A stretch of DNA of 9,173 nucleotides from an uncultured Bacillaceae bacterium (GCA_937958375.1 CALGNY010000017.1:1-9173); one strand, 5' to 3'. Shown: positions 1 to 6,026, counted from the stretch's first letter. Made by a program: numbers and translations. The notes: a model not told the origin generated them from the sequence alone.

Positions 1-3
1 GGT

Positions 4-390
4 GGGCGGATATGTATTGGTTTGGGGGGCATATATTTCCGTGGTGGTCGCATATTTTCGTCGGTGGTCGCATATATACTGATTTAGGTCACTTAAATTT
101 GCTCGGTGGTCACATATATTCCAGATTAGGTCGCATATATACTGATCTAAGTCACATAAATCTGCACGATAGTCGCATAAATTCTCGGGAAGGTTACATA
201 AAACACGTTGTAGGTCGCATATATATTGGTCTAGGTCACATAAAATCGCGCGAGGGTCGCATATATTCCAGATTAGGTAACATAAGTTTGTGCGAAGGTC
301 GCATAAAGTCGCACGAAGGTCGCATATATTCCCTCAAGGTCGCATATATCCTCACGGGGATCCTATATCATTTCCGTTCGGGCACATAAT
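4..390. repeat. 21-bp-period degenerate tandem array 1 (about 18 units)
   Basis: Units begin at 4, 25, 46, 66, 87, 108, 129, 150, 171, 192, 213, 234, 255, 276, 297, 318, 338 and 359, with a partial unit at 381. Nearly all are 21 bp; those at 46 and 318 are 20 bp and the one at 359 is 22 bp. The first 12 bases are well conserved (consensus GGTCRCATAWAT) and the remaining 9 are variable. Unit 108 differs from unit 255 at one base and unit 66 from unit 129 at one base, while neighbours differ much more, so old duplications of single or multiple units are visible. The array probably continues beyond the left edge, because bases 1-3 (ggt) match the last bases of several units. It ends about 165 bp before the EamA gene. 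The function is unknown. Confidence 0.93.
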
Positions 391-473
391 ACCTTACCAA
401 CGGACCATTTATCCCACCGATAGCTCGCAAAATCTCATGCTCTAGCAAGACCATTCATCAAAAGTCAGATCAC

Positions 474-491
474 TGCTCAAATGACTGAGCA
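474..491. promoter_or_regulatory. Inverted repeat upstream of the EamA gene
   Basis: TGCTCA at 474-479 and TGAGCA at 486-491 form a perfect 6-bp inverted repeat with a 6-bp spacer, ending 18 bp before a possible -35 box. The size and position would suit an operator for a dimeric regulator, but no regulator gene is in view and the match could be chance. Confidence 0.3.
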
Positions 492-508
492 CGTAAGCTA
501 ATCCACCA

Positions 509-536
509 TTGAACTTATTTTCAAAACGAGTATGAT
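509..536 (+). promoter_or_regulatory. Possible SigA promoter of the EamA gene
   Basis: TTGAAC (509-514, 4/6 to TTGACA) and TATGAT (531-536, 5/6 to TATAAT) are separated by 16 bp. Transcription would start near 542, leaving a very short leader directly before the AGGTGGTGG ribosome binding site (544-552). This makes the call only moderate. Confidence 0.4.
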
Positions 537-556
537 AGTCTTTAGGTGGTGGTTGA

Positions 557-1477
557 ATGGCAAAATCCTATATTTTCGTTCTGATTGCTGTCACGATCTA
601 CGCCAGTAATTTGGTAGTCGGTAAAGCAGTCAGCCATATGTCACCGATGTCTGTCGCATTTCTGCGCTGTGTCATTGCGTTTCTCGTTATTTTACCGATC
701 GGTTTCAGACAGTTTAAGCATCACATGGACATATGGAAAGAGAATTGGAAGTACTTATTTGCGTTTGCGGTAACCGGTATTTCATTCTTTAACTTTTTCG
801 TTTACTTATCTTTAAATTATACATCCTCAACCAATGCTGGAATTGTGGAAGCGACCACACCAGTGTTTTCAATTTTTTTAGGGTATATTTTTCTGAAAGA
901 ACGACTGACGAAGAAGCAACTAATTGGTGCAGGAATCTCATTTATTGGTGCAATTTGGGTCTTGGCCAATGGTTCTTTGGAAGTGCTTCTTTCACTGGAT
1001 ATAAATATCGGGGATTTATATATGTTTGTCGCCGTTTTCATTTGGGCGGTTTACAGTATGTTCGTCAAGCAGCACAACCATAAGTTTCCTGTTTATGGTG
1101 GCGTAGTGGTCATGCTCGGCATGGGTTGTTTGATCCTGTTGCCATTTGCGATTGCCGACTGGGCGATTTATGGCTTCAATGTCGAATTTACGGATGCCGG
1201 GAGTATGGCGGGTTTGCTATATCTCGGAATTTTCCCGTCAGTGATTGCACTTATTTTATGGAATAAAGGGGTTTCTGATTTGGGGCCATCGTTGGCGAGT
1301 ATCTTTTTGAATTTCCTGCCGGTGTTTACGACGATTTTAGCCGTTACTTTTCTGGGTGAACGGCTGGTTCCAGCACAAATATTCGGTGGAATTCTCGTTG
1401 TACTCGGTGTATTGCTCGTCAATTTAAATCTGAAAAATATTCGACGGCATCGTAAAAAAGAAAAGAAAGCTGTTTAA
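557..1477 (+). CDS. EamA/DMT-superfamily permease
   Basis: This is a 306-residue integral membrane protein with the usual size and two-fold repeat of the drug/metabolite transporter superfamily. Two EamA domains (about residues 5-136 and 152-291) each give five hydrophobic segments, ten in total. Both halves end in the family pattern: TPVFSIFLGYIFLKERLT near residue 101, and LPVFTTILAVTFLGERL near residue 254, each followed by a final helix. The C-terminus is short and very basic, which fits a cytoplasmic tail. Members export or import amino acids, metabolites or drugs; the substrate cannot be read from sequence. The ATG at 557 follows AGGTGGTGG at a short spacing. The gene is monocistronic: array 1 lies upstream, and a terminator with convergent mreBH lies downstream. 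Confidence 0.93.
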   Translation: MAKSYIFVLIAVTIYASNLVVGKAVSHMSPMSVAFLRCVIAFLVILPIGFRQFKHHMDIWKENWKYLFAFAVTGISFFNFFVYLSLNYTSSTNAGIVEATTPVFSIFLGYIFLKERLTKKQLIGAGISFIGAIWVLANGSLEVLLSLDINIGDLYMFVAVFIWAVYSMFVKQHNHKFPVYGGVVVMLGMGCLILLPFAIADWAIYGFNVEFTDAGSMAGLLYLGIFPSVIALILWNKGVSDLGPSLASIFLNFLPVFTTILAVTFLGERLVPAQIFGGILVVLGVLLVNLNLKNIRRHRKKEKKAV

Positions 1478-1485
1478 TAAAACAG

Positions 1486-1526
1486 AAAGTAGCCAAAGCC
1501 TTTCATCAGGCAATGGCTACTTTTTT
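1486..1526 (+). terminator. Rho-independent terminator after the EamA gene
   Basis: AAAGTAGCCA (1486-1495) pairs with TGGCTACTTT (1514-1523). An inner GCCT/AGGC pairing extends the stem after a small AA/AA internal loop, and a T run reaches 1526. It lies 8 bp after the stop codon. The reverse strand has no comparable T-tract beyond the A-rich arm, so it mainly serves the + strand gene. Confidence 0.88.
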
Positions 1527-1547
1527 ATCGTGAAAATTGAATATGCC

Positions 1548-1579
1548 AAAAAGCACGTCACCGAAAGATCACGTGCTTT
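1548..1579 (-). terminator. mreBH: Terminator of mreBH
   Basis: Read on the minus strand, AAAGCACGT (from 1579) pairs with ACGTGCTTT (ending at 1550) around a 12-nt loop, followed by a short T-rich tail. It sits 24 bp beyond the mreBH stop. The tail is weak, but the place and stem fit a terminator. Confidence 0.7.
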
Positions 1580-1603
1580 AATGTGTTAAAGAGAATCTGC
1601 TTT

Positions 1604-2611
1604 TTATTTGGCTGCTTTTTGAAGTTTGTGGATGATATTTAATGATTTTCCTGTCCCGACTGCCACACACTCAATCGGATTTTCAGCGATATGAACCGGC
1701 ACGTCGATTTCATTGGATAACCAATCTTGCATACCTTTAAGCAATGCGCCACCGCCGGTCAACATGATTCCGTGATCGACAATGTCACCACTCAATTCAG
1801 GTGGACAATTTTCAAGTGTGTCACGAATGGCTTCCAAAATGGACTCCAGAGATTCGCGAAGTGCATCTTGGATTTCATGGGAATTCAGTTCGACTGTTTT
1901 CGGTAAGCCTGTGACCAAATCTCGGCCGCGTACTTCCATGGTGAGTGGAGAGTGATCGACTAGCGCATAACCGATTTCCATCTTTACGTTTTCTGCCGTA
2001 CGTTCACCAATGAGTACGTTGTATTTTTTGCGCACATGCTGAATGATTGCCGCATCCATGTGGTCACCGCCTGTGCGGATTGATTTGGCAGAAACGACCC
2101 CACCAAAGGAGATGATCGCAACTTCACTCGTACCTCCACCAATGTCAACGACCATGTTAGACACCGGCTCCTCAACAGGTAGTCCAGCACCAATCGCTGC
2201 GGCTACTGGCTCTTCGATAATATGAACTTGTTTTGCACCGTATTCACGAATGGCATTATCGATGGCACGACGTTCAACCGAAGTTGAGCCTGTCGGTGCA
2301 CACACCACGACATTCGGCTTTCTTAGCGAAGTACCTAATTTTTTGCTGACTTTCTTAAGCATTTCACTAAGCATTTGAGAAGTAATTTCATAATCTGCAA
2401 TGACACCGTCTTTTAATGGACGGATGGATTGTATATTATGAGGCGTTTTTCCAATCATTTCTTTTGCTTCATTACCGACTGCCAACACTTTTCCTGTATG
2501 TGTATCCACCGCCACTACAGAAGGCTCGTTAAAAACGACACCTTTATTTTTTGTATATATCAACAGGTTTGCAGTACCTAAATCAATTCCAATTGCTGTA
2601 TTCGAAAACAT
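1604..2611 (-). CDS. mreBH: MreBH, actin-like cell-shape protein
   Basis: This is a bacterial actin homologue that polymerises with ATP under the membrane and guides lateral-wall synthesis. In B. subtilis the MreBH paralogue is linked to the LytE wall hydrolase and to SigI (from memory of the family). At 335 residues it has the length I recall for B. subtilis MreBH, and it ends in a similar KLQKAxK tail. Visible motifs are phosphate-1 DLGTAN (10-15), the IEEPVAAAIGAG segment near 132-143, phosphate-2 DIGGGTSE (156-163), and the adenosine motif LTGGGALLKG (284-293). The KMEIG segment near 210 is also typical. The ATG follows GGAGG at a 7-nt spacing. mreCD are not adjacent, which argues against the main mreB locus. 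The paralogue choice (MreBH rather than Mbl) rests on remembered sequence similarity and should be checked by phylogeny. Confidence 0.9.
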   Translation of the reverse strand: MFSNTAIGIDLGTANLLIYTKNKGVVFNEPSVVAVDTHTGKVLAVGNEAKEMIGKTPHNIQSIRPLKDGVIADYEITSQMLSEMLKKVSKKLGTSLRKPNVVVCAPTGSTSVERRAIDNAIREYGAKQVHIIEEPVAAAIGAGLPVEEPVSNMVVDIGGGTSEVAIISFGGVVSAKSIRTGGDHMDAAIIQHVRKKYNVLIGERTAENVKMEIGYALVDHSPLTMEVRGRDLVTGLPKTVELNSHEIQDALRESLESILEAIRDTLENCPPELSGDIVDHGIMLTGGGALLKGMQDWLSNEIDVPVHIAENPIECVAVGTGKSLNIIHKLQKAAK

Positions 2612-2678
2612 TAAGCTGCCTCCATCTCTGACGATTGTTTTTCATTTTCTGTTTGATAAAACAGTTTCACTCAATTTA

Positions 2679-2707
2679 ATTGTTTGACATGAACCTTTTT
2701 CTGTCAA
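2679..2707 (-). promoter_or_regulatory. Possible mreBH promoter overlapping an inverted repeat
   Basis: On the minus strand a perfect TTGACA (2707-2702) is followed after 17 bp by AACAAT (2684-2679), a 4/6 match to TATAAT. The -35 box is also one arm of a perfect inverted repeat, TTGACA-N12-TGTCAA (2684-2707). No ACCCCC/CGAA-type SigI site was found by eye. The promoter call is tentative because the -10 is weak. Confidence 0.4.
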
Positions 2708-2755
2708 CTAATATCTACTCTTGTAAAAACTCGACTAATCTTGTTGTAAATAGTG

Positions 2756-2776
2756 AAATCCTTTTATATAGGATTT
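2756..2776. promoter_or_regulatory. Perfect 7-bp inverted repeat upstream of mreBH
   Basis: AAATCCT (2756-2762) and AGGATTT (2770-2776) are perfect complements around a 7-bp AT-only spacer. It lies about 145 bp before the mreBH start, outside array 2. No T-tract follows, so it looks more like a protein site or minor hairpin than a terminator. Its role is unknown. Confidence 0.4.
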
Positions 2777-2849
2777 ACAAATTTCCACGTATTTAAGCTT
2801 ATTCCTAAAAATAAGTCGAATTGATGCTTGTTTGACTGATAGGTCGTGT

Positions 2850-3140
2850 GGGAAATATGCACCCTTCCCTTCGAAATATGTTCATATGTGCGAAATACGC
2901 ACCTCCGCGGTAAAAAAATGGGCCCGTATCTGGGGAATATGAAGCCTTATCGGTGAAATATGTTCCCTTTTGGGGAAAATATACACCCATTTCCTTGATT
3001 TATGGTCCCTTAACCGGAAAATATGCACCCTTACCGGCGAAATATGTTCCCAAATCGGGGATATATGTGCCCTTGCCGGAAAAATATGGTCCGCGTCTGG
3101 GAAATTTGCGCCCCTAACGACTATATATGATCCCTTGCAC
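2850..3140. repeat. 21-bp-period degenerate tandem array 2 (14 units)
   Basis: The TATG-like anchor recurs at 2856, 2877, 2896, 2917, 2938, 2959, 2980, 3001, 3022, 3043, 3064, 3085, 3105 and 3126. Every step is 21 bp except one of 19 and one of 20. On the + strand the unit reads roughly AAATATGNNCCC plus nine variable bases often containing CCGG. Read on the minus strand the core is GGGNVCATATTT, which resembles the array 1 core GGTCRCATAWAT, so the two arrays are the same family in opposite orientation. It lies between the mreBH upstream region and the 3' end of the HAD gene. No gene is supported here. Confidence 0.93.
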
Positions 3141-3343
3141 CGATTGTTGATCTCATTACTCTGTTTCATGAGACATGAATTTTCATCCTTCATCAAATCA
3201 AGCTATTTATACGTGTTTTTCCTATATACTCCGTTAGTTTAACATTTTTTAATCAGATTTTTGTTAAAAGTAGATAACAAATGAATTACATCATGTAACC
3301 TAGTGTAATAATTTTGGTTAAACTTTCTGCCGGATGGTTACCA
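3141..3343. other. AT-rich gene-free spacer
   Basis: No convincing coding region or promoter is visible here. It contains an inverted repeat, TTTAACA (3238-3244) and TGTTAAA (3262-3268). A second, TTTTGGT (3312-3318) with ACCAAAA (3340-3346), overlaps the T-tail of the HAD terminator on the minus strand. Both are AT-rich and may be chance. Confidence 0.5.
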
Positions 3344-3380
3344 AAATAAAAAGAAAGCCGATGCGCACATCGACTTTCTT
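3344..3380 (-). terminator. Terminator of the HAD hydrolase gene
   Basis: On the minus strand AAGAAAGTCGATG (from 3380) pairs with CATCGGCTTTCTT (ending at 3351) around a 4-nt loop. This is a 13-bp stem with one G-U pair, followed by a T-rich tail to 3344. It begins 9 bp past the stop codon. Confidence 0.9.
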
Positions 3381-3389
3381 CACCAAAAA

Positions 3390-4220
3390 TTATTCAAATA
3401 CAGCAAGTGTTTCAACCATCGTCAACCGATCATCGTTGACGGGTGCTTCCTTGACGCCTGTAATCCAAACCGTATTCATGCCTAGTTGGAGTGCAGGTGC
3501 GATTTCATTCATGAAGTTATCACCGACAGAAACGATTTTTTCACCGGAGACGTTGTATTTTTCCATGACTTGGTTGAAATGTTTTTTTGTATTGACCGGT
3601 TTCATCGCTGAAGCAATCATGTCATCGAAATATTGTTCGAGCTCCAGAAAGTTCAGCAATCGTTTGGCATCTTCCAAGTCGCTGTTCGTGCAAACAATCA
3701 AGGTTTTGTGTTTGGTGAGCTCCTCTAAATACTCTTTTAACCCTGGAGTGTGATTTAAAAACCCATCAAGCTCAGCCATCTGGACCTTTGTCTGATTGTA
3801 CGATTCCTGAATCTCATCGATTTCCACACCGAAATGTCGCGCGACGGCATAAGGAGGCCACCAGCCGTCCCCGATTGGTACCCAGTTATTGAAATCAAAA
3901 TCGCTCGCTTGGAGATGTTTTTGTACATCGCTCACCTCGACGATTTCGTCATCCCAATTCCGCGCCTCAGTCAATTCTTCAAGAAATGGATCCCAGCTCC
4001 AAATCAAATCCCGTTTCCCATCGTAAATTTTCCCGATTTGAAGAGGAGAGTTTTCGTTTTCATATGCATCATATAACTTCTGAAACGCATCTCGCTTATC
4101 CTCATCAACCCGGGATTTCAAATTTTCCGTATGTAATTTGAAATGTCCTTTTCCTTCATACAATGTTCCGTCTAAATCAAAAATGACAACTTCCGCCTTA
4201 TCGATTACATTTCGGTACAT
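3390..4220 (-). CDS. HAD-superfamily hydrolase, probable phosphatase
   Basis: This is a soluble 276-residue haloacid-dehalogenase-fold enzyme, most likely a phosphatase. All four motifs are visible: motif I DLDGTL (15-20, nucleophile D15 and acid/base D17), motif II T178-N179-S180, motif III K207, and motif IV GDNFMNE (233-239). The long insert between motifs I and II (about 21-175) would hold the substrate-selecting cap and includes an unusual Trp-rich stretch near 113-122. The substrate is unknown. I start it at ATG 4220. An upstream in-frame GTG at 4235 is itself part of the GTGAGG ribosome binding site (4230-4235), 9 nt before that ATG, and nothing resembling a ribosome binding site precedes the GTG. 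The gene stands alone, divergent from plsC across array 3, with its own terminator. Confidence 0.9.
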   Translation of the reverse strand: MYRNVIDKAEVVIFDLDGTLYEGKGHFKLHTENLKSRVDEDKRDAFQKLYDAYENENSPLQIGKIYDGKRDLIWSWDPFLEELTEARNWDDEIVEVSDVQKHLQASDFDFNNWVPIGDGWWPPYAVARHFGVEIDEIQESYNQTKVQMAELDGFLNHTPGLKEYLEELTKHKTLIVCTNSDLEDAKRLLNFLELEQYFDDMIASAMKPVNTKKHFNQVMEKYNVSGEKIVSVGDNFMNEIAPALQLGMNTVWITGVKEAPVNDDRLTMVETLAVFE

Positions 4221-4254
4221 GTCAAAATCCCTCACTTTGTTTGTTCTAAAAGTT

Positions 4255-4260
4255 ATTCTA
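4255..4260 (-). promoter_or_regulatory. Possible -10 box of the HAD gene
   Basis: TAGAAT on the minus strand (5/6 to TATAAT) lies about 35 bp before the ATG at 4220. No good -35 box was found at 16-18 bp, so the call is weak. Confidence 0.3.
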
Positions 4261-4297
4261 CCATAGGATAGAAAAGTGTATAACTGAAACGAGGGGA

Positions 4298-4465
4298 ATT
4301 TCAGCAGCTGTAGGGGGAAATTTCAGCAATCATCGACGAACATCAGTAGTCCCCGCGCAGACTTCAGTAGTCATCGCGCCAACTTCAGCAGTGATCGCGA
4401 AAACATCAGCAGTCACCACACAACCTTCAGCAGTCAATCTGCAAACTCCGACAGTCAACCCCACA
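4298..4465. repeat. 21-bp-period degenerate tandem array 3 (8 units)
   Basis: TCAG-type anchors recur at 4301, 4323, 4343, 4364, 4385, 4406, 4427 and 4447. Steps are 22, 20, 21, 21, 21, 21 and 20 bp, so a deviation is compensated by the next. The consensus core is CTTCAGCAGTCATCGCG, with the end of the unit variable and rich in C and A. It does not align by eye with the core of arrays 1 and 2 on either strand, yet has the same period. It fills most of the divergent intergenic region between the HAD gene and plsC and ends about 40 bp before the likely plsC -10 box. Confidence 0.88.
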
Positions 4466-4505
4466 AAATCCAGACAAATCGACTGCTTTATCAGGAATAT
4501 TTTTG

Positions 4506-4511
4506 TACAAT
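4506..4511 (+). promoter_or_regulatory. Possible -10 box of plsC
   Basis: TACAAT (5/6 to TATAAT) lies 38 bp before the plsC ATG, in the stretch that directly follows array 3. A clear -35 box at 16-18 bp is not visible, so an activator or a poor -35 is implied if this is used. Confidence 0.4.
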
Positions 4512-4549
4512 AGAAATAGACAACGGGAGAAAAAGAAGGATGAGGAGAT

Positions 4550-5281
4550 ATGAGCACCATTCGTACGCTGATCGTCAGTCTGTTTGTCGTCTTTCGATCG
4601 GCAGCCAGCCTGAAGAAAGTCAAACAACTAGATAAAGAAAAATATAGCACAGAAGAATACCAGCAGCTTGTCCAACAAGTCCCGAAAGAAGCGGGAAGGA
4701 AGATATTCAAGTCGACGGGAAGCAAAATTATTGTTCAAGGGGAAGAAAAAATAGTCGACACGCCGGTGTTGTTTGTTTCGAATCACCAAGGAAACTTCGA
4801 CATTTTCGCTTTGCTCGGTTTCTTAAGAAAACCGTTTGGGTTCATTTCAAAAATTGAAGTGAAACAGGTTCCAATCGTGAGGACATGGATGGAAGTCATG
4901 GATTGTTTGTTTCTTGACCGAAAAGATCGTCGACAGTCGTTGAAAACATTCAAACGAGGAATTGAACTACTTAAAGAGGGGCACAGTCTGCTGATTTTTC
5001 CAGAAGGCACCCGTTCAAAACAGGACGAGATGCAAGCGTTCAAAAGCGGAAGCTTATCCTTGGCGAAGAAAGCAGGTGTTCCCGTGCAGCCAGTCATGCT
5101 AAGAGGAACCTACAGAATTATGGAAGCAAACGAAAACCGTATTTCAAAGGAAAAGGTTTATTTGACGGTTTGTGATCCAATCATGCCTGAGGAATATCAG
5201 GATATGAGTTTAGAGGAATTATCGGACGAAACGAGAACACGGATTCAAGAGGCGATGACGCTGGTAAGTGAAAAACAGTAA
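4550..5281 (+). CDS. plsC: 1-acyl-sn-glycerol-3-phosphate acyltransferase (PlsC family)
   Basis: The family transfers a fatty acyl group to lysophosphatidic acid to make phosphatidic acid at the inner face of the membrane. The 243-residue protein has the normal length. Visible motifs are the catalytic HX4D box in NHQGNFD (H79, D84), the block near 100-124 ending in LFLDR, the substrate-binding FPEGTRS (150-156), and VPVQPV (177-182). A hydrophobic stretch at about residues 5-20 would hold it to the membrane. The ATG is preceded by AAGGA at 9 nt and GAGGAG closer in. The stop is 20 bp before the SRAP start and no terminator lies between, so the two are probably co-transcribed. Related acyltransferases share these motifs, so the exact acceptor is inferred from the family. 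Confidence 0.9.
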   Translation: MSTIRTLIVSLFVVFRSAASLKKVKQLDKEKYSTEEYQQLVQQVPKEAGRKIFKSTGSKIIVQGEEKIVDTPVLFVSNHQGNFDIFALLGFLRKPFGFISKIEVKQVPIVRTWMEVMDCLFLDRKDRRQSLKTFKRGIELLKEGHSLLIFPEGTRSKQDEMQAFKSGSLSLAKKAGVPVQPVMLRGTYRIMEANENRISKEKVYLTVCDPIMPEEYQDMSLEELSDETRTRIQEAMTLVSEKQ

Positions 5282-5289
5282 TTAAAAAA

Positions 5290-5295
5290 GAGGTG
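5290..5295 (+). promoter_or_regulatory. Ribosome binding site that decides the SRAP start
   Basis: GAGGTG ends 6 nt before TTG 5302, ideal spacing. The in-frame GTG at 5293 overlaps this site, so it cannot use it. This supports the start that leaves Cys at position 2. Confidence 0.85.
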
Positions 5296-5301
5296 GTTCA
5301 T

Positions 5302-5964
5302 TTGTGTGGGCGATTTACGTTAACGGTATCACCAGAAGAGATCATGGAAGCATTTGATTTGGATGAGGAGCTAAGTTGGGATGTCAGCTACAACATCGCT
5401 CCGACGCAAGGTGTATTGGCGATTGTAAATGATGGTCACAGGAACCGAGCCGGGAAGATGCGCTGGGGGCTTGTTCCTTCCTGGGCAAAAGATTTGTCGA
5501 TCGGGAACAAAATGATCAATGCGCGACTGGAAACGGCAAATGAGAAGCCGAGCTTCAAGCGTTTGATGGAACGAAGAAGGTGCTTGATTGTCGCCGATAG
5601 TTTTTATGAGTGGAAAAAAGAAGACGGGGCGAAAAAGCCTCAGCGTATTTTCGTAGAAGATCAAAAGCTGTTTACGTTCGCAGGGTTATGGGATCGTTAC
5701 CGAGATGGTGACAAGGAATATGTCACCTGCACGATTTTGACGAAGGAATCGAATGATGTCATGTCCCCGATTCATCACCGGATGCCTGTCATTTTACCGA
5801 AAGCTTATGAGCAAGAATGGATCACATATGAAAGAAAAGATGCAACAGAAATGCGTGATTGGTTGTTGTCACTCGATGACCTGGATTTGGACTATCACGA
5901 AGTAGACTCCTATGTAAACTCACCCAAAAACAATGATGAGCAATGTATCGCTCCGTTGGCGTAA
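5302..5964 (+). CDS. SRAP-domain protein (YedK/HMCES type), abasic-site shield
   Basis: SRAP proteins form a covalent DNA-protein crosslink with abasic sites in single-stranded DNA, through the amino group and thiol of Cys2 after Met removal. I place the start at TTG 5302, giving MCGRFTLTVS and 220 residues. GAGGTG (5290-5295) sits 6 nt before it. A start at the in-frame GTG 5293 would lie inside that ribosome binding site and would bury the essential Cys. Conserved elements are Cys2, NIAPTQ (31-36), MRWGLVPSWAKD (53-64), INARLET (72-78, N73 probably equal to YedK N75), FYEW (E103, matching E105), and SPIHHRMPVI near 155-164 (H158 or H159, matching H160). It follows plsC by 20 bp with no terminator, and a strong hairpin ends the unit. 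Co-transcription with plsC has no obvious functional reason. Confidence 0.95.
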   Translation: MCGRFTLTVSPEEIMEAFDLDEELSWDVSYNIAPTQGVLAIVNDGHRNRAGKMRWGLVPSWAKDLSIGNKMINARLETANEKPSFKRLMERRRCLIVADSFYEWKKEDGAKKPQRIFVEDQKLFTFAGLWDRYRDGDKEYVTCTILTKESNDVMSPIHHRMPVILPKAYEQEWITYERKDATEMRDWLLSLDDLDLDYHEVDSYVNSPKNNDEQCIAPLA

Positions 5965-5970
5965 CCCATA

Positions 5971-6009
5971 AAAAAGCCAGTCTTGATCATAAACCAAGAC
6001 TGGCTTTTT
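5971..6009. terminator. Bidirectional terminator between SRAP and AGCS genes
   Basis: AAAAAGCCAGTCTTG (5971-5985) and its exact complement (5995-6009) form a 15-bp perfect stem with a 9-nt loop. The A-run on one arm and T-run on the other let it work on both strands. It closes plsC-SRAP on the + strand and the symporter gene on the - strand. Confidence 0.95.
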
Positions 6010-6026
6010 CAATTGAATAAATTTAG

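Noticed and set aside
12..389. 125-codon open frame as a real gene
   Set aside because: It is array 1 read through: 21-bp units keep one frame free of stops. Core variation avoids wobble positions, and there is no separate ribosome binding site.
1604..2611. mreB or mbl instead of mreBH
   Set aside because: No mreC or mreD follows, and length and C-terminal residues fit MreBH best. Residual doubt remains without a tree.
2805..3242. Open frames on both strands over array 2
   Set aside because: Overlapping frames on both strands arise from the 21-bp period; none has a ribosome binding site or resembles a known family.
4..4465. CRISPR arrays
   Set aside because: The unit is only 21 bp in all, the repeat part is degenerate, there are no spacers of usual length, and no cas genes are present.
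4330..4725. 131-codon minus-strand frame with a Thr/Val-rich seven-residue repeat
   Set aside because: It starts antisense inside plsC and then runs through array 3; the repeat reflects the DNA period.
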